From assembly GCF_902364025.1 (NCBI RefSeq), contig NZ_CABJCG010000025.1, forward strand, positions 1 through 64,000: a DNA stretch of 64,000 bases. Direction: 5' to 3'. The notes under the pieces were generated by a model. It had not been told where the DNA came from. It ran no database searches and saw only the letters and a list, made by a program, of their open reading frames with translations. A program made the position numbers and the translations under genes. This stretch comes from Enterocloster lavalensis (GTDB taxonomy: Bacteria; Bacillota; Clostridia; Lachnospirales; Lachnospiraceae). Positions 1-8,218 of the stretch are shown here, one piece after another (position 1 is the first letter of the stretch; every line of letters begins with the position of its first letter).

Positions 1-153
1 AAGTGGATAGGTGGGCTGAGATGGACGGGGCGGCTGGAATGGCCTGGACGGCTCGGGGTGACCCGGCGGCTCGAGGTGGCCCCGGCGGCCGAACCGGCTC
101 CCCACCGCCGCATTTCCGGGAACGGTCTTCTCACTCCCTTTAAAACGCCGCAT
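1..153 (-). CDS. possible proline-rich protein, N-terminal part, cut by left edge
   Basis: An ATG at 151-153 on the minus strand opens a frame that stays open for 51 codons to the window edge. The first ~30 residues are basic and glycine-rich, and the rest is rich in Pro with Glu, Ser and Arg (for example EPPGHPEPSRPFQPPRP). This composition resembles the proline-rich linker of the gene that starts divergently at 189, so the two may be related. I see no convincing ribosome site before the ATG, and the plus strand is also open across most of this GC-rich stretch, so the call is weak. No function can be assigned. Confidence 0.3.
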   Translation of the reverse strand, partial: MRRFKGSEKTVPGNAAVGSRFGRRGHLEPPGHPEPSRPFQPPRPSQPTYPL

Positions 154-188
154 ATACTACAGTAAAACTACTATCGGTGGTATTTCTC

Positions 189-974
189 ATGAACAATGAT
201 CCTCGTGGCACCATGTTCCAGCAAGGGGATATTATGCGCATCAACAACGCCTATGTGGAAGATGTCTCCTGTTCCAATAACTCATCGGGCAGTATCCTGG
301 TCTCCTACGCTGTGCGGGAGCCGGGGCAGGCTGTGTCCATACAGCAAATCAGATTAAATCTCAACCGTCAGACAACGGTGACCAATGCGGCAGGGCAAAA
401 CTCCTGCATCTGCTGCATCCGCAAGGGGATGTGGGTCAACGTGGGTTTCTCCCCCGCTATGACCCGAAGCATCCCGCCTCAGTCCAACGCCTTCTGGGTT
501 GCGATCCAGAGGACGCCCCAGGTCCCGGTTCCGCCGGTGCAGCCGGTTCCCCCGATTCAGCCTCTGCCGCCCGTGCAGCCCTGGCCTCCGGTACAGCCTC
601 TGCCGCCCGTACGGCCCTGGCCTCCGGTAGCGCCGCTGCCGCCCAGACCTCCGGTGCAGCCAATTCCGCCCAGGCCCCTTCCCCCCAGACCTCCGGTGCG
701 TCCCACGCCGCCCCAGCGGCCCTCCTCCACGACCACAGGCAGAATCGCCCGGATTGATTTCAACAACCGTTATATTTTGCTGGGAAGCGCCAACAATCCC
801 AACGATCAGACCCGGTTCAACATCTCCAACGCGACGGTATTTACCAACCGCTTCGGAGCTCCGATCCGCTTCGGCGACCTCCGCCCCGGCCAGATGGTCC
901 GAGTCACCCATTCCAATGCGGAGACGCTCAGCATTCCGCCGCAGTCGGCCGCGTTTCGGGTGCAGGTGCTGTAA
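189..974 (+). CDS. two-domain protein with long proline-rich linker, function unknown
   Basis: I do not recognise this family. The ATG at 189 is preferred over an in-frame GTG at 177 because GGTGG (176-180) then sits at a usual ribosome-site distance. The 261-residue product has an N-terminal domain of about 110 residues, a linker of about 70 residues made of PPVQP, PPIQP, PPVRP and PPRP units, and a C-terminal domain of about 75 residues. The two globular parts end alike (SIPPQSNAFWV and SIPPQSAAFRV), so the protein seems to be a duplicated small beta-rich domain joined by a stiff linker. The first copy has a CICC motif near residue 76; the second has none. No signal peptide or membrane segment is visible, so a cytoplasmic or spore/cell-surface structural role are both guesses. 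Confidence 0.55.
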   Translation: MNNDPRGTMFQQGDIMRINNAYVEDVSCSNNSSGSILVSYAVREPGQAVSIQQIRLNLNRQTTVTNAAGQNSCICCIRKGMWVNVGFSPAMTRSIPPQSNAFWVAIQRTPQVPVPPVQPVPPIQPLPPVQPWPPVQPLPPVRPWPPVAPLPPRPPVQPIPPRPLPPRPPVRPTPPQRPSSTTTGRIARIDFNNRYILLGSANNPNDQTRFNISNATVFTNRFGAPIRFGDLRPGQMVRVTHSNAETLSIPPQSAAFRVQVL

Positions 975-1020
975 AGTAGGCACGGACAGCAAAATCTACT
1001 CTTCTAACTGAAAAACAGAG

Positions 1021-1048
1021 TCCCCGGGGAACTGCTGCTCCCCGGGGA
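1021..1048 (+). terminator. GC-rich hairpin after the proline-rich gene
   Basis: TCCCCGGGGA occurs at 1021-1030 and again at 1039-1048 with an 8-base loop, about 45 bases after the stop of the upstream gene. The T-tract is poor, so this may be a weak intrinsic terminator or simply a repeated palindrome. Confidence 0.4.
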
Positions 1049-1338
1049 TTCGTCTGGGTGCCAATGGATGGCAAGCGTTTTCGGGCTGCAATCCATTTTT
1101 GAAATACATTCCGGCTTGAATCTTCCAATGATAAAATCCATACGATACAAGACCTCCAACGTTTAATTCCACGGCCCAAAGGGCAAAATACACCGCGTCA
1201 TCAGTATATCTCAAAACCTCCAAAGCCACAATCACCGCTCACAGCAAGCCATCTCCAGCTTTCGCCCGGTACACCAATTCCATTGCGTCCACCCCGTCTT
1301 TCAGAATCTTCTTGACAAGCTCCCGTTAAACGTCTAAA
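1049..1338. other. gene-free gap with a possible degenerate reading frame
   Basis: No intact gene is visible. On the minus strand about 1240-1328 reads RELVKKILKDGVDAMELVY followed by eight more residues and a stop. It looks like the C-terminal end of a protein but has a stop codon directly before it, so at most it is a remnant. Other frames here lack ribosome sites. Confidence 0.3.
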
Positions 1339-1344
1339 ATGATA

Positions 1345-1356
1345 GCAAGCACTTGC
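1345..1356. promoter_or_regulatory. GCAAG-CA-CTTGC inverted repeat, possible TetR-family operator
   Basis: A perfect 5-bp inverted repeat with a 2-bp centre lies just before the start of the TetR-type gene. A related but imperfect sequence (GCAAGCAAGTACACGC, 1991-2006) sits in front of ilvB. Autoregulation by the adjacent regulator is the natural guess, but the arms are short. Confidence 0.3.
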
Positions 1357-1368
1357 ATGGAGGCCAAT

Positions 1369-1947
1369 ATGGACGATACCAGCCAGAAAATCATCGACGC
1401 CACAATGGCATTAATCCGCGACAAAGGCTATGTCGCAACGACCACCAAGGACATTGCACATCTGGCTGGCGTGAATGAATGCACGTTGTTCCGTAAATTC
1501 AAGAACAAAAAGGATATTGTGTTAAGCGGCATCGCACAGGAAAAATGGCGCGCGAATATTACCCCGGAGCTATTTCAAAATGTGGTCTGGGAGCTACAGC
1601 CCGATTTGGAAATGTTTATGACCACATACATGGACCGGATCACACCGGACTTTGTAAACCTGTCCATCGGACTCAGGGCGCCCCAGCTCTATGATGAAAC
1701 CGCCCCCATGATCATGAAAGTGCCCCAGGCCTTTATTTCCTCTTTGATTGAATATTTTGAAAAAATGGAGCAGTTAGGGAAAATAGGCCATATGGACTTT
1801 GAAAGCCTGGCCATGACCATTTTCTCATCCACATTCGGCTACACGTTTTTGAAGTCCTCCTTCCATCAGGAGCTTACGAGCCTTGACCGGGAACAGTTTA
1901 TCAAAAACAGCGTGGCGGTATTTCTAAACGGAATTTCTGAACGTTAA
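1369..1947 (+). CDS. TetR/AcrR-family transcriptional regulator
   Basis: One-component DNA-binding repressor type. The ATG at 1369 is chosen because GGAGG lies five bases before it; two upstream in-frame ATGs (1339, 1357) have no such site. The 192-residue product starts with the family's helix-turn-helix region (about residues 8-52: KIIDATMALIRDKGYVATTT, then AGVNECTLFRKFKNK), followed by an all-helical ligand-binding half with no clear ligand signature. It lies 80 bases upstream of ilvB in the same direction, separated by a hairpin, so it may control the acetolactate synthase pair or only itself. The family call is firm; the target and ligand are unknown. Confidence 0.85.
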   Translation: MDDTSQKIIDATMALIRDKGYVATTTKDIAHLAGVNECTLFRKFKNKKDIVLSGIAQEKWRANITPELFQNVVWELQPDLEMFMTTYMDRITPDFVNLSIGLRAPQLYDETAPMIMKVPQAFISSLIEYFEKMEQLGKIGHMDFESLAMTIFSSTFGYTFLKSSFHQELTSLDREQFIKNSVAVFLNGISER

Positions 1948-1950
1948 ACC

Positions 1951-1978
1951 ATGGTACTGTACTTCCAGTACCATTTTA
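1951..1978 (+). terminator. intrinsic terminator between tetR-type gene and ilvB
   Basis: ATGGTACTG (1951-1959) pairs perfectly with CAGTACCAT (1966-1974) over a 6-base loop, followed by TTTTATA. It starts three bases after the stop codon, so ilvB probably has its own promoter or depends on read-through. Confidence 0.6.
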
Positions 1979-2029
1979 TAAGCTACAAATGCAAGCAAGT
2001 ACACGCATACAAGGAGGCGGTTTCGATTG

Positions 2030-3754
2030 ATGACAGGAGCAGAATTATTTGTAAAAGCGCTGAAAATGGAACAGGTGGATACGCTGTTCGCTTATCCGGG
2101 AGGCCAGGCAATCGACCTGTTTAACGCCCTTTACGGCGAACGGGACATCGACGTGATTCTGCCGCGCCACGAACAGGGGTTAGTCCACGCCGCGGACGGT
2201 TACGCGCGTTCCACCGGAAAAACCGGCGTCTGCCTGGTCACGAGCGGGCCGGGGGCCACAAATCTGGTGACGGGAATCGCCACGGCCAATTACGACAGCG
2301 TTCCCCTGGTCTGCTTTACAGGGCAGGTCCCCACCGGACTGATCGGCAACGACGCATTTCAGGAGGTGGACATCGTGGGAATCACGAGAAACATCTGCAA
2401 ATATGCGGTCACAGTCCGCAAACGCGGAGATTTGGCGGAGACCATCAAGAAGGCCTTTTATATTGCCCGAACGGGAAAGCCGGGCGTTGTGGTGATTGAC
2501 CTGCCCAAGGACGTCCAGCAGGCGTACGGGAGTGACGAGTACCCGGACGAAGTGGAGATCAGGGGTTATAAACCTAAGGTTTCCGTCCACGCGGGGCAGA
2601 TCAAAAAAGCCGTGGAAGTATTGAATCGCGCCAAAAAGCCCGTGTTCCTCATTGGCGGGGGCGTCATCATCAGCCGCGCCCAGGATGAAATGCAGCGGCT
2701 GGCCGAAGCGACGGGCGTTCCTGTTATCACCACCATTATGGGAAAGGGGGCCATTCCTACAACCCACGACCTCTACATTGGAAATATCGGAATACACGGA
2801 AGCTACGCGGCAAACACTGCGGTCAGCCAATGCGACGTTCTGTTTTCCATCGGGACCCGGTTTAACGACCGGATAACAGGCAAAATCGGTGAATTTGCCC
2901 CCCATGCGGCGATCATCCACGTTGACATAGACCCGGCTTCCATTTCAAGAAATATCGCGGTTGACATTCCCATCGTGGCCGACGCCAAAAGCGCGATCTC
3001 AGCGCTGCTGGAGAAGGCGCAGCCAGGCGGCACGGCAGAATGGCTGGAGGAAATAAACGGCTGGAAACAGCAGCACCCCATATCCATGGGGCCGGAGGGA
3101 CTGACGCCGCAGAAAATCATAAGCGCCATGAACGACGCATTTGACAACGTCATTATCGCCACGGACGTAGGGCAAAATCAGTTGTGGGCCACGCAGTTTC
3201 TGGAACTTGGCAAGAACAGACAACTGCTCACCTCCGGCGGTCTGGGAACCATGGGCTACGGGTTCCCGGCCGCCATAGGGGCCAAAATCGGAAATCCCGA
3301 CAGGGATGTGATCGTGATTACCGGCGACGGCGGCATGCAGATGAATATACAGGAGATGGCCACCGCCGTCTGCTGCGAACTGCCTCTCATCATCTGCATT
3401 TTAAACAACGGTTATCTGGGAAATGTACGGCAGTGGCAGGAAATGTTTTTCAACAAGCGCTATTCCGGTACCTGTATACGCCGGCGAAAGAGCTGCCCAC
3501 CGGCCTGCAATACCCCGGCGGATTGCTGCCCGGAATACACGCCGGATTTTATAAAATTGGCGGAAAGTTACGGCGCACGCGGAATCCGCGTCACTTCCGA
3601 AACGGAAATCGCGGCTGCGTTTGCAGCGGCAAAACGTACGCCAAAGGCGCCCACGGTCATTGAGTTTATCATTGAGCGGGAGGCAAATGTTCTGCCCATC
3701 GTTCCGCCTGGCAGCGCTCTTGACCATATGATTTTGGAAAGCGGGGATAACTGA
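2030..3754 (+). CDS. ilvB: acetolactate synthase large (catalytic) subunit
   Basis: Thiamine-diphosphate enzyme that condenses two pyruvates, or pyruvate with 2-oxobutyrate, in branched-chain amino-acid synthesis. Visible features: the N-terminal PYR domain with FAYPGGQAIDLF and the cofactor-activating Glu in PRHEQGLVHAADGYAR (about residue 48), the central domain (about 190-330), and the C-terminal PP domain with GDGGMQMN...LNNGYLG (about 431-465). AAGGAGG at 2011-2017 serves either the ATG at 2030 or a TTG three bases earlier. Oddity: near residues 482-500 there is an inserted-looking segment with five cysteines (C482, C489, C493, C499, C500) before the normal EYTPDFIKLAESYGA. ilvN follows one base after the stop. 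No ilvC, ilvD or leuA is nearby and no T-box leader fits in the 80-base spacer. Confidence 0.93.
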   Translation: MTGAELFVKALKMEQVDTLFAYPGGQAIDLFNALYGERDIDVILPRHEQGLVHAADGYARSTGKTGVCLVTSGPGATNLVTGIATANYDSVPLVCFTGQVPTGLIGNDAFQEVDIVGITRNICKYAVTVRKRGDLAETIKKAFYIARTGKPGVVVIDLPKDVQQAYGSDEYPDEVEIRGYKPKVSVHAGQIKKAVEVLNRAKKPVFLIGGGVIISRAQDEMQRLAEATGVPVITTIMGKGAIPTTHDLYIGNIGIHGSYAANTAVSQCDVLFSIGTRFNDRITGKIGEFAPHAAIIHVDIDPASISRNIAVDIPIVADAKSAISALLEKAQPGGTAEWLEEINGWKQQHPISMGPEGLTPQKIISAMNDAFDNVIIATDVGQNQLWATQFLELGKNRQLLTSGGLGTMGYGFPAAIGAKIGNPDRDVIVITGDGGMQMNIQEMATAVCCELPLIICILNNGYLGNVRQWQEMFFNKRYSGTCIRRRKSCPPACNTPADCCPEYTPDFIKLAESYGARGIRVTSETEIAAAFAAAKRTPKAPTVIEFIIEREANVLPIVPPGSALDHMILESGDN

Positions 3755-3755
3755 T

Positions 3756-4256
3756 ATGAAAAAAAGATGGCTCTGTTTATTCGTGGAAAATGAGATCGGC
3801 GTGCTCGCCAGAATTTCGGGATTATTTTCCGGGAAATCTTACAACTTAGACAGCCTGACCGTCGGCGTGACGGAAGATAAAACCGTTTCCCGGATGACCA
3901 TCAGCCTGACCAGCGACGACAAAACCTTTGAACAGGTAAAAAAACAGCTTAACCGGAGCGTGGAAGTCATCAAGGTCGTGGATTATACCGACATCCCCAT
4001 CCACATGAAAGAATTGATGTTCGTGAGAGTCAATCACTGCTCCGACCGGGATATCGACGAGCTCTTTCGCATCTCGCGGATCTTTCATGTATCGGTCATC
4101 GACTACACCACGGCAACGGTATTGATTGAGAGCGTGATGACAGAGGCACGCAATCAGGAGCTGATCGCCTTGATGGAAAAATGCTATCCCAACCGGGTGG
4201 AGATTGTGCGGGGCGGGAGCGTGGCGGTTGAGGCGTTGAGCGTGGGGGAGCGATAA
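3756..4256 (+). CDS. ilvN: acetolactate synthase small (regulatory) subunit
   Basis: The 166-residue product is the usual length for the regulatory subunit. It starts with an ACT domain (about residues 4-75; VENEIGVLARISGLFSGKSYNLDSL) that in this family binds valine or another branched-chain amino acid to inhibit the catalytic subunit, followed by the C-terminal domain (about 80-160) that activates IlvB. It begins one base after the ilvB stop, so the two are translationally coupled. Confidence 0.93.
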   Translation: MKKRWLCLFVENEIGVLARISGLFSGKSYNLDSLTVGVTEDKTVSRMTISLTSDDKTFEQVKKQLNRSVEVIKVVDYTDIPIHMKELMFVRVNHCSDRDIDELFRISRIFHVSVIDYTTATVLIESVMTEARNQELIALMEKCYPNRVEIVRGGSVAVEALSVGER

Positions 4257-4281
4257 CAGCGTGGCGGAGCGGTAGCAGCGC

Positions 4282-4334
4282 AAATAACCGCTTACCACAA
4301 CGGGACGGCAGCCGGTTGTGATGAGCGGTTATTT
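4282..4334. terminator. long hairpin between convergent ilvN and treC
   Basis: AAATAACCGCT (4282-4292) pairs perfectly with AGCGGTTATTT (4324-4334); an inner CACAAC / GTTGTG pair extends the stem. Placed between two convergent genes and symmetric on both strands, it is likely a bidirectional terminator. Confidence 0.65.
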
Positions 4335-4367
4335 GATCATGAGGTTACGGTTCGTTCCCTCCGGCCT

Positions 4368-6020
4368 TTATACCCTTCCAAGAACCATAAACTCGTAGGG
4401 TTCCATTGTATATGTTTCTCCTTCCGGGTCCATTTGACGGGCTTCATAATTTTCCAGCAAAACCGGATCGCCACGCCAGGCTCCATCCGCCTTAACCGTG
4501 TGCTTCTCTCCGTCCAGATTGCAGAACACAGCGATCTGCTGCTCCCCAAGTTTTCTCCGGTACGCCAGCACCCGGTCCGTGCCGGTCTCCAAAAAGGAGA
4601 TTTCTCCCTCTGCAATGACCGGATACATTTTTCTCATGGCAATCAGCTTCTTATAAAAAGATAGGATGGAATCCTGGTCCTTTTGCTGGGCTTCGACCGT
4701 AATTTCCTTTCTAAATCCGGCGGACATAGGAAGCCACGGCTCCGTCTCGGAAAATCCGCCGTACCGTTCCCCATTCCACTGCATGGGCGTCCGGCTGTTG
4801 TCCCGCGATCTGGCCGCCAACGTCTCCAGCGCCTCTTTCTCTGTTTTTCCATTTTTTAGCAAAATCTGATAATAATTCAGGCTTTCCACATCCCGGTATT
4901 GTTCGATGGAAGGATAATGGGCGTTCAGCATTCCAATTTCTTCTCCCTGATAAATATAGGGGGTTCCGCGCATAAAATGAATCAAACCTGCCAACATTTT
5001 CGCCGACTGCTTCCAATAGGCCGTTTCATCTCCCAGTCTGCTTACAATCCGGGGCTGGTCGTGATTACACCAGAACAGCGCGTTCCAGCCGTGCCCTTTC
5101 TGCATCTCCATCTGCCACTCAATAAAGAGCTCTCTCAACTTCTGATAATCCGCAGGCATCAGCGCCCATTTATCCCCGTCCTTGTAATCCACTTTCAGAT
5201 GGTGGAAATTAAAGCACATGGAGAGTTCCTTTTCCTCCGGCGCAGAATACCGGATACAGTGTTCGACCGACGTGGAAGACATCTCACCCACCGTCACGAA
5301 ATCCTCAATCCCCGCATCCCGCACCAGTTCCTTCAGATACTCATGAATATGGGGGCCGTCACTGTAAAATCTCCGCCCGTCTCCCAGGAAATCATCCTCC
5401 ATCACCTCCGGTTTGGAAACCAGATTGATCACGTCAAAACGGAATGCCTTTATGCCTTTGTTTTTCCAGAACCGCAGAATCTCCTTTAATTCTTCGCGGA
5501 CCCTTGGGTTATCCCAGTTTAAATCCGCCTGGGTCACATCGTATAACCGGAGATACCATTTTTTAAGGGCGGGTACATATTCCCAAGCCGGGCCGCCGAA
5601 TTTTGACTGCCAGTTTGTGGGAATGCGGTCCGGCCTGCCGTCCTTGAATATATAATACTTCTGATAGGTCTCATCCCCTGCCAGAGCCTTCTGAAACCAT
5701 ATGTGTTCGGTGGAGGTATGATTGAATACCATGTCGAGCATCAGTCCCATTCCTCTTGCCTCGCTCTGCCGGATCAGCTCTTCCAAATCCTCCATCGTCC
5801 CAAACTTGGGATCAACTGCGCAGTAATCCGCCACATCATACCCATTATCATGTTGTGGGGATGGAAAAAACGGTGTCAGCCACAGGTAATCCACCCCCAA
5901 TTCCTGCAGATAATCCAATTTTTCAATCACTCCGGGGATGTCTCCAAAACCATCCCCGTTGGTATCCCGAAAGGACTTCGGGTAAATCTGATAAACTACT
6001 TTATTGCTGAAATCTGCCAT
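4368..6020 (-). CDS. treC: alpha,alpha-phosphotrehalase (trehalose-6-phosphate hydrolase)
   Basis: Cytoplasmic GH13 enzyme splitting trehalose 6-phosphate into glucose and glucose 6-phosphate. The 550-residue length is normal. The family order is present: VVYQIYPKSFRDTNGDGFGDIPG at the N-terminus, the DMVFNHTS region (about residue 100), the nucleophile Asp in FRFDVINLV (near 200), the acid/base Glu in VTVGEMSS (near 255) and the transition-state Asp in CNHDQPR (near 325). Related GH13 oligo-1,6-glucosidases share these motifs, so the substrate call rests partly on the neighbour: the gene lies 23 bases after a trehalose-type PTS permease in the same operon. Confidence 0.88.
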   Translation of the reverse strand: MADFSNKVVYQIYPKSFRDTNGDGFGDIPGVIEKLDYLQELGVDYLWLTPFFPSPQHDNGYDVADYCAVDPKFGTMEDLEELIRQSEARGMGLMLDMVFNHTSTEHIWFQKALAGDETYQKYYIFKDGRPDRIPTNWQSKFGGPAWEYVPALKKWYLRLYDVTQADLNWDNPRVREELKEILRFWKNKGIKAFRFDVINLVSKPEVMEDDFLGDGRRFYSDGPHIHEYLKELVRDAGIEDFVTVGEMSSTSVEHCIRYSAPEEKELSMCFNFHHLKVDYKDGDKWALMPADYQKLRELFIEWQMEMQKGHGWNALFWCNHDQPRIVSRLGDETAYWKQSAKMLAGLIHFMRGTPYIYQGEEIGMLNAHYPSIEQYRDVESLNYYQILLKNGKTEKEALETLAARSRDNSRTPMQWNGERYGGFSETEPWLPMSAGFRKEITVEAQQKDQDSILSFYKKLIAMRKMYPVIAEGEISFLETGTDRVLAYRRKLGEQQIAVFCNLDGEKHTVKADGAWRGDPVLLENYEARQMDPEGETYTMEPYEFMVLGRV

Positions 6021-6043
6021 TTTGCGCCTCCCTGTATCTCCCT

Positions 6044-8026
6044 TTATTGGAACGTTGCCACTGCGGTTTCATTTTCTGTTACATTCATTCCGGTCCGGAA
6101 CCGGATCGCCTTTGCGTTTCCTGGATTGCTGATGATGCAAACCGTGACATCCGGGTGGCCTGCCGCCTTGATTTTAGCCCGGTCAAATTTTATCAGCGGC
6201 GTTCCCGCGCTGACCTTCTGGCCTTCCTGCACCAGATATTCAAATCCGTCCCCGTTCATGCCGACCGTGTCAATTCCGATATGCAGCAAAACTTCCATAC
6301 CATTTTCCAGCTTTAACCCACAGGCATGGCGTGAGTCCGGCATAAGCGCCGCGATCTCTGCGTCCGCAGGTGCGTACAGCGTATCGCTTTCCGGGATAAT
6401 CGCCATACCATCCCCCAGAATTCCTTCTGAAAAAACACCATCGTTGACTTCAGCTAAAGGAATGGCTGCTCCAGATAAGAATGCCGTTAATTTCCCCGCC
6501 GGCTTTTCATTTGCTTCTGTTTCCCCCATTTTTGCAGCCATAACGCCCGCCGCGGCGCTTGAACCTGCGACTGCGGCGATTTCTGCCAACTCTGCTGTCT
6601 GACCCGCAGGAACCGCCTGCAGACGTTTCTTTCCTGCGATTGCGGTCAGCAGGAATGGAACTGCAAACGCAATCGCCATGCAGATTGCAAAGGAACCCAT
6701 AAACTGAGGCTGGATGGACAGGATGCCGGGGAGACCGCCCACGCCGATGGCATTTGCCGTTGTCCCCATGGCCACGCAGGCAACCGCCGCAGCGCCGGAG
6801 CCTATCATGCCGCAGACAAACGGAAATCCCCGCTTTAAGTTCACACCGAAAATGGCCGGTTCCGTAACGCCAAGGTAGCAGGAAATACATGCCGGAATAT
6901 TCACTTCCTGGGCTTCGGGATCATTTTTCTGCAGCCAGATCATTCCAAGAACCGCAGAGCCCTGGGCAATATTGGACAGAGCGATCATCGGCCACAGCAT
7001 GGTTCCGCCGTAATCCGCAATCAACTGTAAGTCAATGGCATTGGACATATGATGAAGTCCCGTGATGACCAGCGGGGCGTAAATCGTGCCAAAAATCGCC
7101 GCAAACACAACCTTAAAGGTTCCGGTGATTCCGGAAAATACGAGTGCGGAAACCGCCGCTCCAATCTTCCAGCCGATGGGGCCAAGTACAAAATGCGCCG
7201 CCATGACCGACAACAGCAAGCTGCAAAATGGAACCACGATCATGGAGATGACCTGAGGCGTAATCTTTCGAAAGAACTTTTCCAGATAAACCAGGGTAAA
7301 CGCCGCTAAAATCGCAGGAATGACCTGTCCCTGATAGCCGATCATATTGACCTGGAAGCCGCCAAAATTCCACTTTGGAATATCCGCCGCCACTGTGCCT
7401 GCAACCGCGTAAGCGTTCAGCAGCTGCCCGGATACCAGCGTCAGGCCGAGAACAATGCCGAGCATCTGAGTGGTGCCCATCTTTTTTGTCACCGACCAGC
7501 AGATACCAACCGGCAGCATATGGAATACCGCCTCGCCGATCAACCACAGAAAACTGTCAATGCCTGCCCAGAACTGGCTGATGTCGCACAAGGTTTTCGT
7601 CCCATTTTCAAACAGATACAGGCTGTCAATACAGTTGCGGAAGCCGAGAATCAAACCCCCTGTGATAATTGCCGGAATTAACGGTGCAAAAATCTCCGCC
7701 AGCGCAGTGACCACCCGCTGCAGCACGTTCTGGTTTTTCTTTGCCGCCTGATTGACCGCCTCTTTCGACACCCCTTCGATCCCCGCCTCTTTTACAAAGT
7801 CATTGTAAAAATCAGCGACCGTATTGCCGATAATCACCTGAAATTGCCCCGACTGCGTAAAGCTTCCCTTCACAACCTTCATGGCCTCAATCGCTTTCAC
7901 ATCCGCTTTTCCCGGGTCCGCCAGAGCAAAACGCATTCTTGTCATACAATGCGAAACCGCCGCGATATTCTCTTTTCCGCCCACCAGACGCAGCAGCTCT
8001 TTCGCGTCCTCTGCATATCTTCCCAT
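6044..8026 (-). CDS. treB: trehalose-type PTS permease, EIIBC with fused EIIA
   Basis: Imports and phosphorylates trehalose to trehalose 6-phosphate. The ATG at 8026 is used because GGAGG lies nine bases upstream; a longer in-frame TTG at 8053 falls against the first operator palindrome and lacks a site. Domains in order: EIIB with phospho-acceptor Cys in SHCMTRMRF (about residue 27), a ten-helix EIIC (about 100-470) with the GITE-like segment CYLGVTEPAIFGV, and a glucose-type EIIA at the C-terminus (about 520-655) with active His in VLLHIGIDTV. Carrying its own EIIA makes it independent of a separate Crr protein. Controlled from the divergent promoter region at 8054-8170; no treR gene lies in the window. 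Confidence 0.88.
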   Translation of the reverse strand: MGRYAEDAKELLRLVGGKENIAAVSHCMTRMRFALADPGKADVKAIEAMKVVKGSFTQSGQFQVIIGNTVADFYNDFVKEAGIEGVSKEAVNQAAKKNQNVLQRVVTALAEIFAPLIPAIITGGLILGFRNCIDSLYLFENGTKTLCDISQFWAGIDSFLWLIGEAVFHMLPVGICWSVTKKMGTTQMLGIVLGLTLVSGQLLNAYAVAGTVAADIPKWNFGGFQVNMIGYQGQVIPAILAAFTLVYLEKFFRKITPQVISMIVVPFCSLLLSVMAAHFVLGPIGWKIGAAVSALVFSGITGTFKVVFAAIFGTIYAPLVITGLHHMSNAIDLQLIADYGGTMLWPMIALSNIAQGSAVLGMIWLQKNDPEAQEVNIPACISCYLGVTEPAIFGVNLKRGFPFVCGMIGSGAAAVACVAMGTTANAIGVGGLPGILSIQPQFMGSFAICMAIAFAVPFLLTAIAGKKRLQAVPAGQTAELAEIAAVAGSSAAAGVMAAKMGETEANEKPAGKLTAFLSGAAIPLAEVNDGVFSEGILGDGMAIIPESDTLYAPADAEIAALMPDSRHACGLKLENGMEVLLHIGIDTVGMNGDGFEYLVQEGQKVSAGTPLIKFDRAKIKAAGHPDVTVCIISNPGNAKAIRFRTGMNVTENETAVATFQ

Positions 8027-8053
8027 CCTCTGATCCCTCCACCTGTTTTGCAA

Positions 8054-8139
8054 ACTTGTTTAAACATGTTTCTTGATTCTGTTATATCATACTTGTTTGA
8101 ACATGTCAATCTTTTTTTGAAAAAGTTGTTTAAACAAGT
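8054..8139. promoter_or_regulatory. three palindromic operators (TreR-like boxes)
   Basis: Three copies of a near-perfect 16-bp palindrome: ACTTGTTTAAACATGT (8054-8069), ACTTGTTTGAACATGT (8091-8106) and AGTTGTTTAAACAAGT (8124-8139). The first lies just after the expected treB transcription start, the second inside the treB promoter between -35 and -10, and the third directly upstream of the MATE promoter. The core TTGTTTAAACAA resembles the TTGTATATACAA boxes known for the GntR-family repressor TreR, so repression relieved by trehalose 6-phosphate is the inference. Confidence 0.75.
8081..8109 (-). promoter_or_regulatory. sigma-A promoter of treBC
   Basis: On the minus strand TTGACA (8104-8109) and TATAAC (8081-8086) are separated by exactly 17 bases. 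Start of transcription is expected near 8074, giving a ~48-base leader that contains the first operator. Confidence 0.75.
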
Positions 8140-8141
8140 TA

Positions 8142-8170
8142 TTGACTTTTCTGCGTTCCCTTTCTATAAT
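8142..8170 (+). promoter_or_regulatory. sigma-A promoter of the MATE gene
   Basis: TTGACT (8142-8147) and TATAAT (8165-8170) with a 17-base spacer, 49 bases before the MATE start codon. The third operator abuts the -35 box, so this gene may share control with treBC. Confidence 0.75.
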
Positions 8171-8218
8171 GTAAGAAAACATTTTGATTTCAGTTTAGAA
8201 TACACGGAGAATTTTCTT

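Noticed and set aside
354..992. Long minus-strand frame opposite the proline-rich gene
   Set aside because: It is the mirror of the repetitive Pro codons, with Arg/Gly-rich nonsense composition and no ribosome site.
1948..2026. T-box or leader peptide in front of ilvB
   Set aside because: Only 80 bases are available and they hold a terminator hairpin and the ribosome site.
7844..8218. Upstream extension of the 8.2-kb MATE gene
   Set aside because: It would overlap treB and run through both promoters and all three operators; the ATG at 8219 has a ribosome site.
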